A stretch of 64,000 nucleotides of DNA from Methylobacterium phyllostachyos (GTDB lineage: Bacteria; Pseudomonadota; Alphaproteobacteria; Rhizobiales; Beijerinckiaceae), in the NCBI RefSeq assembly GCF_900103445.1, contig NZ_FNHS01000012.1, positions 22,393 through 86,392 on the forward strand. The letters are read 5' to 3'. The notes under the pieces are model-generated. The model saw only the letters and a list, made by a program, of their open reading frames with translations, searched no databases and was not told the origin of the DNA. The translations under genes and the position numbers were made by a program. Below, piece by piece: positions 52,056-61,288 of the stretch (positions within the stretch are counted from its first letter, which is position 1; the number at the start of each line of letters is the position of its first letter).

Positions 52056-53963
52056 TTACCGCCGGCCGCCCGCCGCGCGCAGCATACGGCCCGTCGGCAC
52101 GGCCTCGCCGTTCTCCTCGAACAGCTCGGCGAGCTTCTCGGTCATTGCGCCGCCGAGCTCTTCCGCATCGATGATCGTCACGGCGCGGCGGTAGTAGCGC
52201 GTCACGTCGTGGCCGATGCCGATGGCCAAGAGCTCCACCGGCGAGCGCGTCTCGATCTCCTCGATCATCCAGCGCAGGTGCCGCTCCAGATAGTTGCCGG
52301 CATTCACCGAGAGGGTCGAATCGTCCACCGGCGCGCCGTCGGAGATCACCATCAGGATCTTGCGCTGCTCCGGCCGGCCGAGCAGGCGCTTGTGCGCCCA
52401 ATCCAGGGCCTCGCCGTCGATGTTCTCCTTGAGCAGCCCCTCGCGCATCATCAGCCCGAGGTTTTTCCGCGCGCGCCGCCACGGGGCGTCGGCCGATTTG
52501 TAAACGATGTGGCGCAGGTCGTTCAGCCGGCCGGGATTCGGCGGCTTACCGGCGGCGAGCCACGCCTCGCGGCTCTGGCCACCCTTCCAGGCCCGGGTGG
52601 TGAAGCCTAGGATCTCCACTTTCACGCCGCAGCGCTCCAGCGTCCGCGCCAGGATGTCGGCGCAGGTCGCCGCTACGGTGATCGGCCGGCCGCGCATCGA
52701 GCCCGAATTGTCGAGGAGCAGCGTGACGACCGTGTCGCGGAAATTCGTGTCCTTCTCCTGCTTGAAGGAGAGGGGCTGGTAGGGGTCGATGACCACGCGG
52801 ACCAGCCGAGCCGGGTCGAGCTGACCCTCCTCTAGGTCGAAATCCCAGGCGCGGTTCTGCTGGGCGAGCAGCCGCCGCTGCAGCCGGTTGGCGAGGCGCC
52901 CGACCACGCCCTGAAGATGCGAGAGCTGCTTGTCGAGGTAGGAGCGCAGGCGCGACAGCTCGTCGGCGTCGCACAGCTCCTCGGCGTGGATGACCTCGTC
53001 GAACTTGGGGTTGAACACCCGGTACTCGGGCCCGCGCGCCTCGTTGCCCTGCCGCTGGGGCGGGCGCGAGGCCTCGGAGGCCTCCTCCGATTCGGCGTCC
53101 TCGGATTCCTCCGGCAATTCGCCCGACGGGGCGTCGGCGGATTCCTGGGCGCCCTCCTCGATCTCGTCGGAGGCTTCTTCCGAAGTCTCGATCTCGGCGC
53201 GCTCGCCCTGGCTCTTCTCCTCGGAATCGCCCTCGCTCGGGTTCTGCTCGTCGTCCTGGGCGTCGTTCTCGTCGTCGTTCTCGTCGTCTTCCGCGTCGAA
53301 CGGCGTCTCGTCCGACATGTCGAGCGAGGTCAGGAGCTCACGCACCGAGCGGGCGAACTTGCGCTGGTCCTCGATCGACCCGAGCAACCCATCGAGGTTC
53401 GGGCCGGCCTTGGCCTCGATATGCTCGCGCCACAGCTCCACGATCTTGACCGCGGCCTCGGGGGGCTGCTGGCCGGTCAGGCGCTCGCGCACCATCAGGG
53501 CGACGGCGTCCTCCATCGGGGCGTCGGCGCGGTCGGTGATGTTCTCGTACTTGCCGCCGCGGTGGTAGCGGTCCTCCAGCATCGCCGAGATGTTGCTGGC
53601 CACGCCCACCATCCGCCGCGAGCCGATCGCCTCCACGCGCGCCTGCTCGACCGCGTCGTAGACTGCCCGGGCGGCGCTGTTCTCGGGGGCGAGGCGGCGG
53701 TGGACGGCGACGTCGTGGCAGCCGAGGCGCAGCGCCATGGCGTCGGCATTGCCGCGCAGCACCGCGACGTCCTGGGCCGACAGCTTGCGCGGCGGCTCGG
53801 GCAGGCGGGCCTTGTCGCCGGTGAGCGCCGGCCGGTCGGTGGCGTAGGTGACCTCGACCTCGGAGCGCCGGGCGATGGCGCGCAGGCACCCGGCCACCGA
53901 GCGCTTCAGGGGCTCGGCCACGGGTTCGCGGCGCTCGCCGGGCTTGCGGTTGGAGATGGACAT
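52056..53963 (-). CDS. cobT: Cobaltochelatase subunit CobT
   Basis: A 635-residue CobT, the von Willebrand-type subunit that with the AAA+ protein CobS drives CobN to insert cobalt in aerobic cobalamin synthesis. The N-terminal domain (to about residue 215), a long Asp/Glu-rich linker (about 215-325) and a C-terminal VWA domain with the metal site LDNSGSMRG (about residues 415-421) and SDGAPVDDSTLS are visible. Length fits. Downstream of cobS with a DUF29 gene between. cobN is outside the window. Confidence 0.95.
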   Translation of the reverse strand: MSISNRKPGERREPVAEPLKRSVAGCLRAIARRSEVEVTYATDRPALTGDKARLPEPPRKLSAQDVAVLRGNADAMALRLGCHDVAVHRRLAPENSAARAVYDAVEQARVEAIGSRRMVGVASNISAMLEDRYHRGGKYENITDRADAPMEDAVALMVRERLTGQQPPEAAVKIVELWREHIEAKAGPNLDGLLGSIEDQRKFARSVRELLTSLDMSDETPFDAEDDENDDENDAQDDEQNPSEGDSEEKSQGERAEIETSEEASDEIEEGAQESADAPSGELPEESEDAESEEASEASRPPQRQGNEARGPEYRVFNPKFDEVIHAEELCDADELSRLRSYLDKQLSHLQGVVGRLANRLQRRLLAQQNRAWDFDLEEGQLDPARLVRVVIDPYQPLSFKQEKDTNFRDTVVTLLLDNSGSMRGRPITVAATCADILARTLERCGVKVEILGFTTRAWKGGQSREAWLAAGKPPNPGRLNDLRHIVYKSADAPWRRARKNLGLMMREGLLKENIDGEALDWAHKRLLGRPEQRKILMVISDGAPVDDSTLSVNAGNYLERHLRWMIEEIETRSPVELLAIGIGHDVTRYYRRAVTIIDAEELGGAMTEKLAELFEENGEAVPTGRMLRAAGGRR

Positions 53964-53969
53964 GCGGGG

Positions 53970-54479
53970 CTACGTCTTCACCGAGTCGAAGTCGAAGGGG
54001 CGCTCGAGCAGATCATCCCACGTATAGGGACATTCCGGTGGGAACTCGCTGGGCAGGAGGTGACACTCGTCCGCCGCCCAGTTGCGGGAGATCGGATAGA
54101 TGTCGTCCCGCATCGTATCGAGATGCGGCTTCAGGCCCGGATTCTTCCGAAGAATCTTCGCGTACCGCAGGCGCTGCTCGCGGATCGAGTAGATCCAGCT
54201 CGGCGTACGCTTCTCAGGCTGCTGATCCCACTTGAGCATATGCATGATGAGAACGCGCAGCGCGCTTTCCAGCTGACTATACTGCGCGCTGCCCACGTCG
54301 CTCAGCTCCTCGGCGATATTGTCGAGGTCGAGCGCGTCCACCCGGCCGGCGCGGAGCAGCGCCACCTGCTCCTGCACCCAGGTATAAAGGTCATCCCCGT
54401 AGCGCGTGCGAGCGGACGAGGACGCGGTCGGCACGTCCATCACATCGGTCTCGGCCGGGCGCGCCACGGGCTCCTCCAT
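53970..54479 (-). CDS. DUF29 domain protein
   Basis: A 169-residue DUF29 protein, seen from YGDDLYTWVQEQVALLRAGRVDALDLDNIAEELSDVG and HMLKWDQQPEKRTPSWIYSIREQR. DUF29 proteins are small, helical and of unknown role, common in cyanobacteria and alphaproteobacteria. Here it sits between cobS (5 bases) and cobT (6 bases), so it is transcribed with them. The ATG at MEEPVARP was chosen; ATG 54440 is an alternative. Confidence 0.85.
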   Translation of the reverse strand: MEEPVARPAETDVMDVPTASSSARTRYGDDLYTWVQEQVALLRAGRVDALDLDNIAEELSDVGSAQYSQLESALRVLIMHMLKWDQQPEKRTPSWIYSIREQRLRYAKILRKNPGLKPHLDTMRDDIYPISRNWAADECHLLPSEFPPECPYTWDDLLERPFDFDSVKT

Positions 54480-54484
54480 GCGGG

Positions 54485-55468
54485 TCAGCTCAGCGCGACG
54501 TTCACCGCGCTCTCGGGCAGCTCCTTGCCGAAGGCGCGCTGGTAGAACTCGGCCACCAGCGTCCGCTCCAGCTCGTCGCACTTGTTGAGGAAGGTCACCC
54601 GGAAGGCGAAGCCGATATCCTGGAAGATGTCAGCGTTCTCGGCCCAGGTGATCACCGTGCGCGGGCTCATGACGGTCGAGAGATCGCCGTTCATGAAGGC
54701 GTTGCGGGTGAGATCCGCCACGCGCACCATCCGGTTGACGATGTCGCGGCCCTGATCGCCCTTGTAGTGCGTCGCCTTGGACAGGACGATGTCGACCTCG
54801 CGGTCGTGCGGCAGGTAGTTCAGGGTCGTGACGATCGACCAGCGGTCCATCTGGCCCTGGTTGATCTGCTGGGTGCCGTGATAGAGGCCCGACGTATCGC
54901 CGAGGCCCACCGTGTTGGCGGTGGCGAACAGCCGGAAGGCCGGGTGCGGGCGGATCACGCGCTTCTGATCGAGCAGCGTCAGCCGGCCCGAGAGCTCCAG
55001 CACGCGCTGGATCACGAACATCACATCCGGGCGGCCGGCATCGTACTCGTCGAACACCAGGGCGACGTTGTTCTGCAGCGCCCAGGGCAGGATGCCGTCC
55101 TGAAAGGCGGTGACCTGCTTGCCGTCCTGCAGGACGATCGCGTCCTTGCCGACGAGGTCGATGCGCGAGACGTGGCTGTCGAGGTTGATGCGGATGCACG
55201 GCCAGTTCAGCCGGGCCGCCACCTGCTCGATATGGGTCGACTTGCCGGTGCCGTGATAGCCGGTGACCATCACGCGACGGTTGCGCGCGAAGCCGGCGAG
55301 GATCGCAAGCGTCGTCTCCCGGTCGAAGATGTAGTCGGGGTCGAGATCGGGGACGTGCTCCTCGGACTCGGCATAGGCCGGGACCTTGAGGTCGAGGTCG
55401 ATGCCGAAGACCTCGCGGACGGAGACGGTGCGGTCGGGGAGCCGGGCGGGCGTATCGTCAGAGCGCAT
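54485..55468 (-). CDS. cobS: Cobaltochelatase subunit CobS
   Basis: A 327-residue AAA+ protein. Walker A is GYHGTGKST (residues 70-78), Walker B ALVFDEYDAG, then RLFATANTVGLGDTSGLYHG and the second-region motif. With CobT it forms the ring complex that activates CobN for cobalt insertion. Start set at MRSDDTPAR; a further upstream ATG exists at 55504. Confidence 0.96.
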   Translation of the reverse strand: MRSDDTPARLPDRTVSVREVFGIDLDLKVPAYAESEEHVPDLDPDYIFDRETTLAILAGFARNRRVMVTGYHGTGKSTHIEQVAARLNWPCIRINLDSHVSRIDLVGKDAIVLQDGKQVTAFQDGILPWALQNNVALVFDEYDAGRPDVMFVIQRVLELSGRLTLLDQKRVIRPHPAFRLFATANTVGLGDTSGLYHGTQQINQGQMDRWSIVTTLNYLPHDREVDIVLSKATHYKGDQGRDIVNRMVRVADLTRNAFMNGDLSTVMSPRTVITWAENADIFQDIGFAFRVTFLNKCDELERTLVAEFYQRAFGKELPESAVNVALS

Positions 55469-55676
55469 TCGGAACCTCGTAAGGCGCGGACGCTCCACTC
55501 CCAATCAGTGAAGCATCCGCGCGGAAGAACGTCGAGCCGGGCCTCCGCGGCGGGGCGGAGCCATTCTTAGACGGCGGCGCGTTCCCGCGCCACCGACCAG
55601 CCTGGACACCATATAGGGCTGCGCGGCGCGGTTTTCCCTATTGGGAGATAGAACCGACGTGCATGCATCGTGCCGG

Positions 55677-56300
55677 TCAGCAGAGGCCGGCGGCCCGGAG
55701 CACATCGTGGGCGCGGATGATGTCGCGCAGTCGCTCCTCGAAGGAGCGGTCGCCGCCATTGGCGTCGGGGTGGAAGCGCTTCACCAGCACCTTGTACTGC
55801 GCCTTGATGGCGGCCGTGTCGGCGCCCTCCTCAAGCCCCATCACGTCCAGCGCCCGGCGCACCGTCGCCGAGTGGCGTGGCTTCTCCGGTTCGGGCTGGC
55901 GGGCGCGGCGGCGCGTGTCGTTGACGCCCTCGCCGCGCAGGATGCCGAGCGGATCGACATAGGCCCAGTCGCGCGCCGGCTCGTTCGCCGGTTTGGCCTG
56001 GCCGCTCTTGTTCACGCCCATCGCCCAGGTCGGGCGATGGCCGATGATCGCGTCCTTCTGGTAGGCCTGCACGGCGGCGTCGTTCATGCCGTCGAAGTAA
56101 TTGTAGGTCGCGTTGTAGGCGCGCACGTGGTCGATGCAGAAGCGCCAGTACTGGCCCTCCGCCTTTCGGCCCTTCGGCGCCCGATAAAGGCCTGGCTGCG
56201 TGCAGCCCGGATTCTCGCAGCCGCCTTCGACCGCGGCCTTCGGCTCGTCGCAGGACGGTTTAATCCGGATGCTGTCGAACAGGCGCGAGTTGAGATCCAT
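55677..56300 (-). CDS. J-domain molecular chaperone protein
   Basis: A 207-residue protein with a unique N-terminal part (MDLNSRLFDSIRI, then two cysteine pairs in GCENPGCTQPG and a YWRFCIDHVRAYN segment) and a C-terminal J domain (about residues 140-205) with RFHPDANGGDRSFEERL. The HPD tripeptide should stimulate a DnaK-type chaperone. It lies between cobS and bolA, as in many Rhizobiales; it is divergent from bolA. Confidence 0.9.
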   Translation of the reverse strand: MDLNSRLFDSIRIKPSCDEPKAAVEGGCENPGCTQPGLYRAPKGRKAEGQYWRFCIDHVRAYNATYNYFDGMNDAAVQAYQKDAIIGHRPTWAMGVNKSGQAKPANEPARDWAYVDPLGILRGEGVNDTRRRARQPEPEKPRHSATVRRALDVMGLEEGADTAAIKAQYKVLVKRFHPDANGGDRSFEERLRDIIRAHDVLRAAGLC

Positions 56301-56400
56301 GACGGGCCGATTATGAGGGGGCGGACCAGAGACACAAGGGCGTCGGGCCTGATGACGCATGCGCGGGATCGGGCTTGACGGATGAGAGGGACACGACGCG

Positions 56401-56697
56401 ATGGCGGACGGGGCGAATGGGGGCGGCACGCTCCGCGACTGGATGGAGGCGCGGCTGCGCGAGCAGCTGGCGCCGGAGCGGCTCGACGTGATCGACGAGT
56501 CGCACCTGCATGCCGGCCACTCCGGGGCACGCCCGGGGGGCGAGACGCATTACCGGCTCGACATTGTCGCCTCCGCCTTCGCGGGCAAGAGCCGCGTCGA
56601 GCGGCACCGCTTGGTGAACGCGCTGATGGAGGAGGCGTTCAAGCGCGGCCTCCACGCCCTCGCCCTGCGGGCACGCACACCGGAGGAGGCGGCCTGA
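56401..56697 (+). CDS. BolA family protein
   Basis: A 98-residue BolA-like protein (GTLRDWMEARLREQL, ETHYRLDIVASAFAGKSRVERHRLVNALM). BolA proteins work with monothiol glutaredoxins in iron-sulfur cluster handling. The His in HRLVN and the short HAGH segment fit. Divergent from a J-domain protein gene. Confidence 0.93.
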   Translation: MADGANGGGTLRDWMEARLREQLAPERLDVIDESHLHAGHSGARPGGETHYRLDIVASAFAGKSRVERHRLVNALMEEAFKRGLHALALRARTPEEAA

Positions 56698-56818
56698 ACC
56701 CTGGGGGCACCGACACCGTTGGGGATTGCCGTTCGGGGATCACGAGAGACGATATGGCGATCCGGGTCCGTGTTCGCATCCCCGCCTGCGCCGGTGACGG
56801 CCCCGTTCGGAGGCCGCC

Positions 56819-57250
56819 ATGTCGTTGCGGGTGACGCCGCGCATCGCCATTGCGGACGATGAGATCGAGATGTCGTTCCTGCGCGCCTCCGGGGCGGGCG
56901 GCCAGAACGTCAACAAGGTCGAGACGGCGGTGCAGCTCCGCTGGCCGGTCCTTGCCTCGCCGTCCATCGACGACCGGGTGAAGGCGAACCTCGTGCGGCT
57001 GGCCGGGCGGCGGATGACCAAGGATGGCGTCCTCGTGCTCACCGGGCAGCGGCATCGGACGCAGGAGCGCAACCGGGCGGAGATCCTGCAACGCCTCGTC
57101 GACCTCGTGGCCGAGGCCGCCAAGCCGCCGCCCCCGATCCGCCGCGCGACGAAGCCCACCCGGGGCTCGCAGGAGCGACGCATCGGGGCGAAGAAGAACC
57201 GCGCCACGATCAAGCAGGGGCGGGGCAACGTCCGGGATTCGGAGGGCTAA
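56819..57250 (+). CDS. arfB: Ribosome-rescue peptidyl-tRNA hydrolase ArfB
   Basis: A 143-residue ArfB (YaeJ), which releases peptides from stalled ribosomes. The GGQ motif is at about residues 27-29 in SGAGGQNVNKV, and a Lys/Arg-rich C-terminal tail (RRIGAKKNRATIKQGRG) enters the mRNA channel. Length fits. Starts 121 bases after bolA. Confidence 0.93.
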   Translation: MSLRVTPRIAIADDEIEMSFLRASGAGGQNVNKVETAVQLRWPVLASPSIDDRVKANLVRLAGRRMTKDGVLVLTGQRHRTQERNRAEILQRLVDLVAEAAKPPPPIRRATKPTRGSQERRIGAKKNRATIKQGRGNVRDSEG

Positions 57251-57431
57251 CGGAGGTTTCGGCCGTCTTTGATCGGATTGCGGCAGGTATGACGACCGCA
57301 AACTGCGCCGTGGTTATCGCCGATCCTCACTCCCTGTCTGACTCACGGATCTGCAGTCCTCCATCCGAGTCTGAACCCTCTGGAAAAGGGCGCTTTCCCC
57401 TCCCCGCAAGGAGGAGGAGAGCGCTACGCCA

Positions 57432-57462
57432 TTGACCTGGAGCGCGCTCCAGCACGTACACC
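57432..57462 (+). promoter_or_regulatory. MerR-type promoter with 19-bp spacer and palindrome
   Basis: TTGACC (57432-57437) and TACACC (57457-57462) are 19 bases apart, and the spacer region carries the perfect palindrome CTGGAGCGCGCTCCAG (57437-57452). This is the layout of promoters activated by MerR-family proteins. It points at the merR gene starting at 57488, so autoregulation is likely. Confidence 0.75.
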
Positions 57463-57487
57463 GCTCCGGCGCCAACGAATCGTGCCG

Positions 57488-57859
57488 ATGAAGATCAGCG
57501 ACTTCTCCCGACGCAGCGGCCTCAGCATCGATACCCTTCGCTATTACGAGCGGATCGGCTTGCTGCCGCGCACCGCCCGCGATGGCGGCGGACGGCGCAG
57601 CTACGGGGCGGACGACCTCGCCTGGGCGTGCTTCCTCGGCAAGCTCCAGGCCATGGACATGCCGATCCGCGAGCGGCTCGCCTACAGCCGCCTGCGGTCG
57701 GAGGGCGACGCCACCCTGGCCGCGCGGCGCGCCATGCTCGAAGCGCACCGGGCGGCCCTCATCGCACGCCAGGAGGAGCTTCGCGGCCTGGTCGCGGCGC
57801 TCGACGCGAAGATTGCGCATTACCGCGATCGCGAAACCCAGAGTGGAGACAGCCAATGA
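57488..57859 (+). CDS. MerR family transcriptional regulator
   Basis: A 123-residue MerR-type regulator. The winged helix is KISDFSRRSGLSIDTLRYYERIGLLP, followed by RRSYGADDLAWACFLGKLQAMDMPI and a coiled coil. No metal-binding cysteines are present, so it belongs with the organic- or stress-sensing branch. The ATG was preferred over GTG two codons earlier. Its stop overlaps the next gene's start. Confidence 0.9.
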   Translation: MKISDFSRRSGLSIDTLRYYERIGLLPRTARDGGGRRSYGADDLAWACFLGKLQAMDMPIRERLAYSRLRSEGDATLAARRAMLEAHRAALIARQEELRGLVAALDAKIAHYRDRETQSGDSQ

Positions 57860-58290
57860 TGGTCGATCAATGCACCGTGATGGCCGGCGCGGCGGCGCTT
57901 CCGCCGGCCGAGGGATCCGCAAGTCCGGATCGCTACCAGCGCGGCCTCGACCAGCTCCGGGCCATCAGCGGTCCGCAGGGTGCCGCGGTGGTCGAGAGCC
58001 TGAACGACATCGCCCCCGATCTCGGCCGCTATATCGTCGAGTTCGCCTATGGCGATGTGTTCGCGCGTCCGGGCCTCGACGTGAAGACGCGGGAACTCGC
58101 CACGGTCGCGGCCCTGACCGCCATGGGTACGGCCGCCCCGCAGCTGAAAGTCCATATGCAGGCGGCCCTGCGTGTCGGGGCCTCCCGCCAGGAGATCGTC
58201 GAGACGGTGATGCAGATGATCCCCTATGCCGGCTTCCCGGCCGCGCTCAACGCCATCAGCACCGCGCGGGATGCCTTCGCAGCCGCGTGA
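57856..58290 (+). CDS. Carboxymuconolactone decarboxylase family protein
   Basis: A 144-residue protein of the carboxymuconolactone decarboxylase/AhpD fold (YIVEFAYGDVFARPGLDVKTRELATVAALTAMG, HMQAALRVGASRQEIVETVMQM). It lacks the CxxC pair of AhpD, so a peroxidase role is unlikely; CMD-like or unknown activity is possible. It overlaps the merR stop codon (ATGA), so MerR controls it. Confidence 0.88.
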   Translation: MMVDQCTVMAGAAALPPAEGSASPDRYQRGLDQLRAISGPQGAAVVESLNDIAPDLGRYIVEFAYGDVFARPGLDVKTRELATVAALTAMGTAAPQLKVHMQAALRVGASRQEIVETVMQMIPYAGFPAALNAISTARDAFAAA

Positions 58291-58348
58291 GCCCCAGCAG
58301 GGCGAAGGTCGCGGAACGCCAGCGCGCCGCGACCTTCGCCCGGATGCC

Positions 58349-59143
58349 TCAATGGATCGCGTCGATCACCGCGGCCTTCGGGTTCGCGTCGGGGGCAGGC
58401 GACGAGCCCGCCACCAGGGTGCTACCCGGCCTGGCGATGGTCAGCGCGATCGCGATCAGCGCCAGGATGGCCGCCAGGGCCGCCGGAAACAGGAAAGCCG
58501 ATTCGCCGTAGCGGAGGTCGAGCAGCCCGCCGAGCACGGCGCCGGTGCTGAGCCCGGCCCAGAGCGGCGCCTGGATCCAGAATGACGGCGCGACCGTCCC
58601 AAGCAGGAGGTTGGCGCAGCCGGTGCCGAAGCGCACCACCGCGCCGGTGACGTAGGTCAGCGCGATGGAGCGGCCGCCCTCATCCTGAAGCGTCGCGTTC
58701 TGGAGCCCCAGGGCCAGCACGATCGGGTAGGCGTGGAGTGGATACGCGAAGGTGCCCCACGGCATCAGCAGCCCGCCGGCCAGCAGCAGCGCCTGGAGGG
58801 TGAGCAGCACGGCGAGCCGCCAGCGCCCGACCCAGGCGGCGATCAGCGTCCCCAGGAAGGCGCCGAAGCAGAAGATGCAGATCGTGCTGGCGACCCGGGT
58901 GACGTTCTCCCAATCGGCATTGGCCACCGCCACGCCGAAGCGCGTGGTGTTGCCCGACATGAACGACATGAAGAGCTGCGAGAATTCGAGGAAGCCGATG
59001 GAATCGGCGCAGCCCGCCAGCATGGCCAGGGCGATGGCGAAGGGGATGCGGGTCCGCGGATCGGCCGGGAAGGACTTGTCGGCTGGCGGTTCGGGCTTGC
59101 GTTCCGGCACGCCAAGACCCGTCCGATTGCCATAATCCGCCAT
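58349..59143 (-). CDS. DUF1275 family membrane protein (YoaK)
   Basis: A 264-residue membrane protein of the YoaK/DUF1275 family with six to seven membrane segments. CADSIGFLEFSQLFMSFMSGNTTRFG and LALGLQNATLQDEGGRSIALTYVTG are the family signatures. Start set at MADYGNRT. Function unknown; convergent with the CMD gene. Confidence 0.88.
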   Translation of the reverse strand: MADYGNRTGLGVPERKPEPPADKSFPADPRTRIPFAIALAMLAGCADSIGFLEFSQLFMSFMSGNTTRFGVAVANADWENVTRVASTICIFCFGAFLGTLIAAWVGRWRLAVLLTLQALLLAGGLLMPWGTFAYPLHAYPIVLALGLQNATLQDEGGRSIALTYVTGAVVRFGTGCANLLLGTVAPSFWIQAPLWAGLSTGAVLGGLLDLRYGESAFLFPAALAAILALIAIALTIARPGSTLVAGSSPAPDANPKAAVIDAIH

Positions 59144-59210
59144 GCTGTTCCCCGATACAGCGGCCGCACCCATCGCGACCGACTGACAATGGACGAATAG
59201 CGAGACCGTT

Positions 59211-60158
59211 TCATGCCGCAGTGCGGCGTAACACAACGACGCGGCCCGGCACCGGCATGCCGGCCTCCCGTCGGACTCCGGCCGAATGCAGGGTGAGGAT
59301 TTCGAGGCCGGCAGCGGTCACAGTCTCCGCGATGTGGCCATCGGCATGGGCGTAGCGCCCATCGGCGCCCAGGATCGCACCGGACCCGTCATGGGACTGC
59401 ACCGTGAAGGCCGCGAGCCCGCCCGGACGCAGGGCGCGGCCGATCCCCGCCAGGACCGGGCCGAGATCCGCCACGTAGATCAGCACGTCGGCAGCGAGGC
59501 ACAGGTCGGCGGAGTTTGCCGCTCCTCCCGCCAGGAACGCACCGAGTTCGCCCTCGACGAGGCGGTCGTAGAGCGGGCGGCCCTGCCATGTCTTGGCGCG
59601 GGCCAGGGCCAGCATGGCCGGCGAGAGGTCGACGCCCGTCAGGTGATCGACCCGCCCGCGGATCGCCGCGCCCATCAGGCCGGTGCCGCAGCCGAGATCG
59701 AGGGCCGTGCCGAAGCGCTCGGGCAGGCGGGGGAGGGCGTCGCGGACCAGGTCCGGGCCAATATAGGCGAGGCCCCCGACCAGATGGCGCTCGAAGCGCG
59801 GTGCGTAGCCGTCGAACAGGGCCTTCACGTAGGCGGGGGAGAGGGCCGGAAGGCCATCGCCCGCGCCCAGGCGGACGAGCTGGGCCCGGACGCCCAACGT
59901 ATCGTCCGGGTCGATGTCCAGGGCGCAGGCATAGGCCCGGGCCGCGGCGTCGCGCAGCGCCGGGTCGCCGCGCGACGCAGAAAGCCCCTCCCGCGCCCGG
60001 CCGAGCAGCAGCCAGGCCGGCGCGTAGCGCGGGGCGATCTCCAGAACCTGCTCGGCGAGGTCTGCGGCGGCGTCATAGTCGCCGTCGTCCAGGCAGGCCT
60101 CCGCGTAGCGATAGCGGCGGTCGGCGAGGAGGTCGCCGGAACTGTGCTGCGGGGCCAT
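59211..60158 (-). CDS. TPR-containing SAM-dependent methyltransferase
   Basis: A 315-residue protein with N-terminal tetratricopeptide-like helices (AEQVLEIAPRYAPAWLLLG and ACALDIDPDD) and a class I methyltransferase domain (LDLGCGTGLMGAAIRG for S-adenosylmethionine, VDLSPAMLALAR). The target is unknown. Divergent from the ligase-associated exonuclease gene across 68 bases. Confidence 0.85.
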   Translation of the reverse strand: MAPQHSSGDLLADRRYRYAEACLDDGDYDAAADLAEQVLEIAPRYAPAWLLLGRAREGLSASRGDPALRDAAARAYACALDIDPDDTLGVRAQLVRLGAGDGLPALSPAYVKALFDGYAPRFERHLVGGLAYIGPDLVRDALPRLPERFGTALDLGCGTGLMGAAIRGRVDHLTGVDLSPAMLALARAKTWQGRPLYDRLVEGELGAFLAGGAANSADLCLAADVLIYVADLGPVLAGIGRALRPGGLAAFTVQSHDGSGAILGADGRYAHADGHIAETVTAAGLEILTLHSAGVRREAGMPVPGRVVVLRRTAA

Positions 60159-60226
60159 GCGTCTGCCGGTTCGGGGGCGCCACTATATCGGGGCCACCGG
60201 CGGACTCCACCGGCAGCACGGACCCG

Positions 60227-61288
60227 ATGCCGATACGCGCCAGCGATCTCCTCACCCTGACCCGCGAGGGTCTCTACTGCCCCCTCGGGCGCTTCCATGT
60301 CGATCCGACCTGGCCGGTGGAGCGCGCGCTGATCACCCACGGCCACGCCGACCACGCCCGCTCGGGCCACCGCCACGTGCTGGCGACGCCCGAGACCCTG
60401 CGGATCATGGCGGTGCGCTACGGCGCGGACTTTTGCCAACATCGGCAGGAGGCGCGTCTGAGCGAAGAGATCCGCGTCGGCGACGTCACCGTGCGCTTCG
60501 CCCCCGCGGGCCATGTCCTCGGATCGGCCCAGATTGCGATCGAGCGGGAGGGCGCCCGGGTGGTGGTCTCGGGCGACTACAAGCGGGCGCCGGACCCGAC
60601 CTGCCTGCCCTTTGAGGTGGTGCCCTGCGACGTGTTCATCACCGAGGCGACCTTCGGCCTGCCTGTCTTCACGCATCCCGACACAAGAGGCGAGGTGCGC
60701 AAGCTCCTCGACTCCGTCAGGCTGTTCCCGGAGCGCGCCCACATCGTCGGCGCCTACGCACTCGGCAAGGCGCAGCGGGTGATGGCGCTGCTGCGCGAGG
60801 AGGGCTGGGACCGGCCGATCCATCTGCACGGCGCGATGGAGAAGCTCACCGCCCTCTACAAGGAGGAGGGCATACCGCTGGGCGATACCCCGAAGGTGGT
60901 GGCGGCCGATCGGAAGGATCTGCACGGGGCGATCGTGATCTGCCCGCCCTCGTCGATCCAGGATCTGTGGTCGCGAAAATTTCCCGACCCGGTGACCTGC
61001 TTTGCCTCCGGCTGGATGCGGGTGCGCGCCCGCGCCCGCCAGAAGGGCGTCGAGCTGCCGATGGTGATCTCGGACCATTCCGACTGGCCGGACCTGTGCC
61101 GCACCATCCGCGACACCGGCGCGGGCGAGGTCTGGGTGACGCACGGGCAGGAGGACGCGCTGGTTCACTGGTGCGGGACGCAGGGCATCCGGGCGAAGCC
61201 GTTGCATCTCTTGGGGTATGGCGACGACGGCGAGGCTGAGCCTTCGCCCGCGGAGCCCGGTACGGGGACGACGGAGGCGGCCGCGTGA
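60227..61288 (+). CDS. Ligase-associated MBL-fold DNA exonuclease
   Basis: A 353-residue metallo-beta-lactamase-fold nuclease. The metal motif is THGHADHARSG (residues 37-47), with GHVLGSAQIAIE, VVSGDYKRAPDPTC and SDHSDW. It is the exonuclease that accompanies ATP-dependent DNA ligase in a small repair cluster, and its stop overlaps the ligase start (GTGA). Confidence 0.9.
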   Translation: MPIRASDLLTLTREGLYCPLGRFHVDPTWPVERALITHGHADHARSGHRHVLATPETLRIMAVRYGADFCQHRQEARLSEEIRVGDVTVRFAPAGHVLGSAQIAIEREGARVVVSGDYKRAPDPTCLPFEVVPCDVFITEATFGLPVFTHPDTRGEVRKLLDSVRLFPERAHIVGAYALGKAQRVMALLREEGWDRPIHLHGAMEKLTALYKEEGIPLGDTPKVVAADRKDLHGAIVICPPSSIQDLWSRKFPDPVTCFASGWMRVRARARQKGVELPMVISDHSDWPDLCRTIRDTGAGEVWVTHGQEDALVHWCGTQGIRAKPLHLLGYGDDGEAEPSPAEPGTGTTEAAA

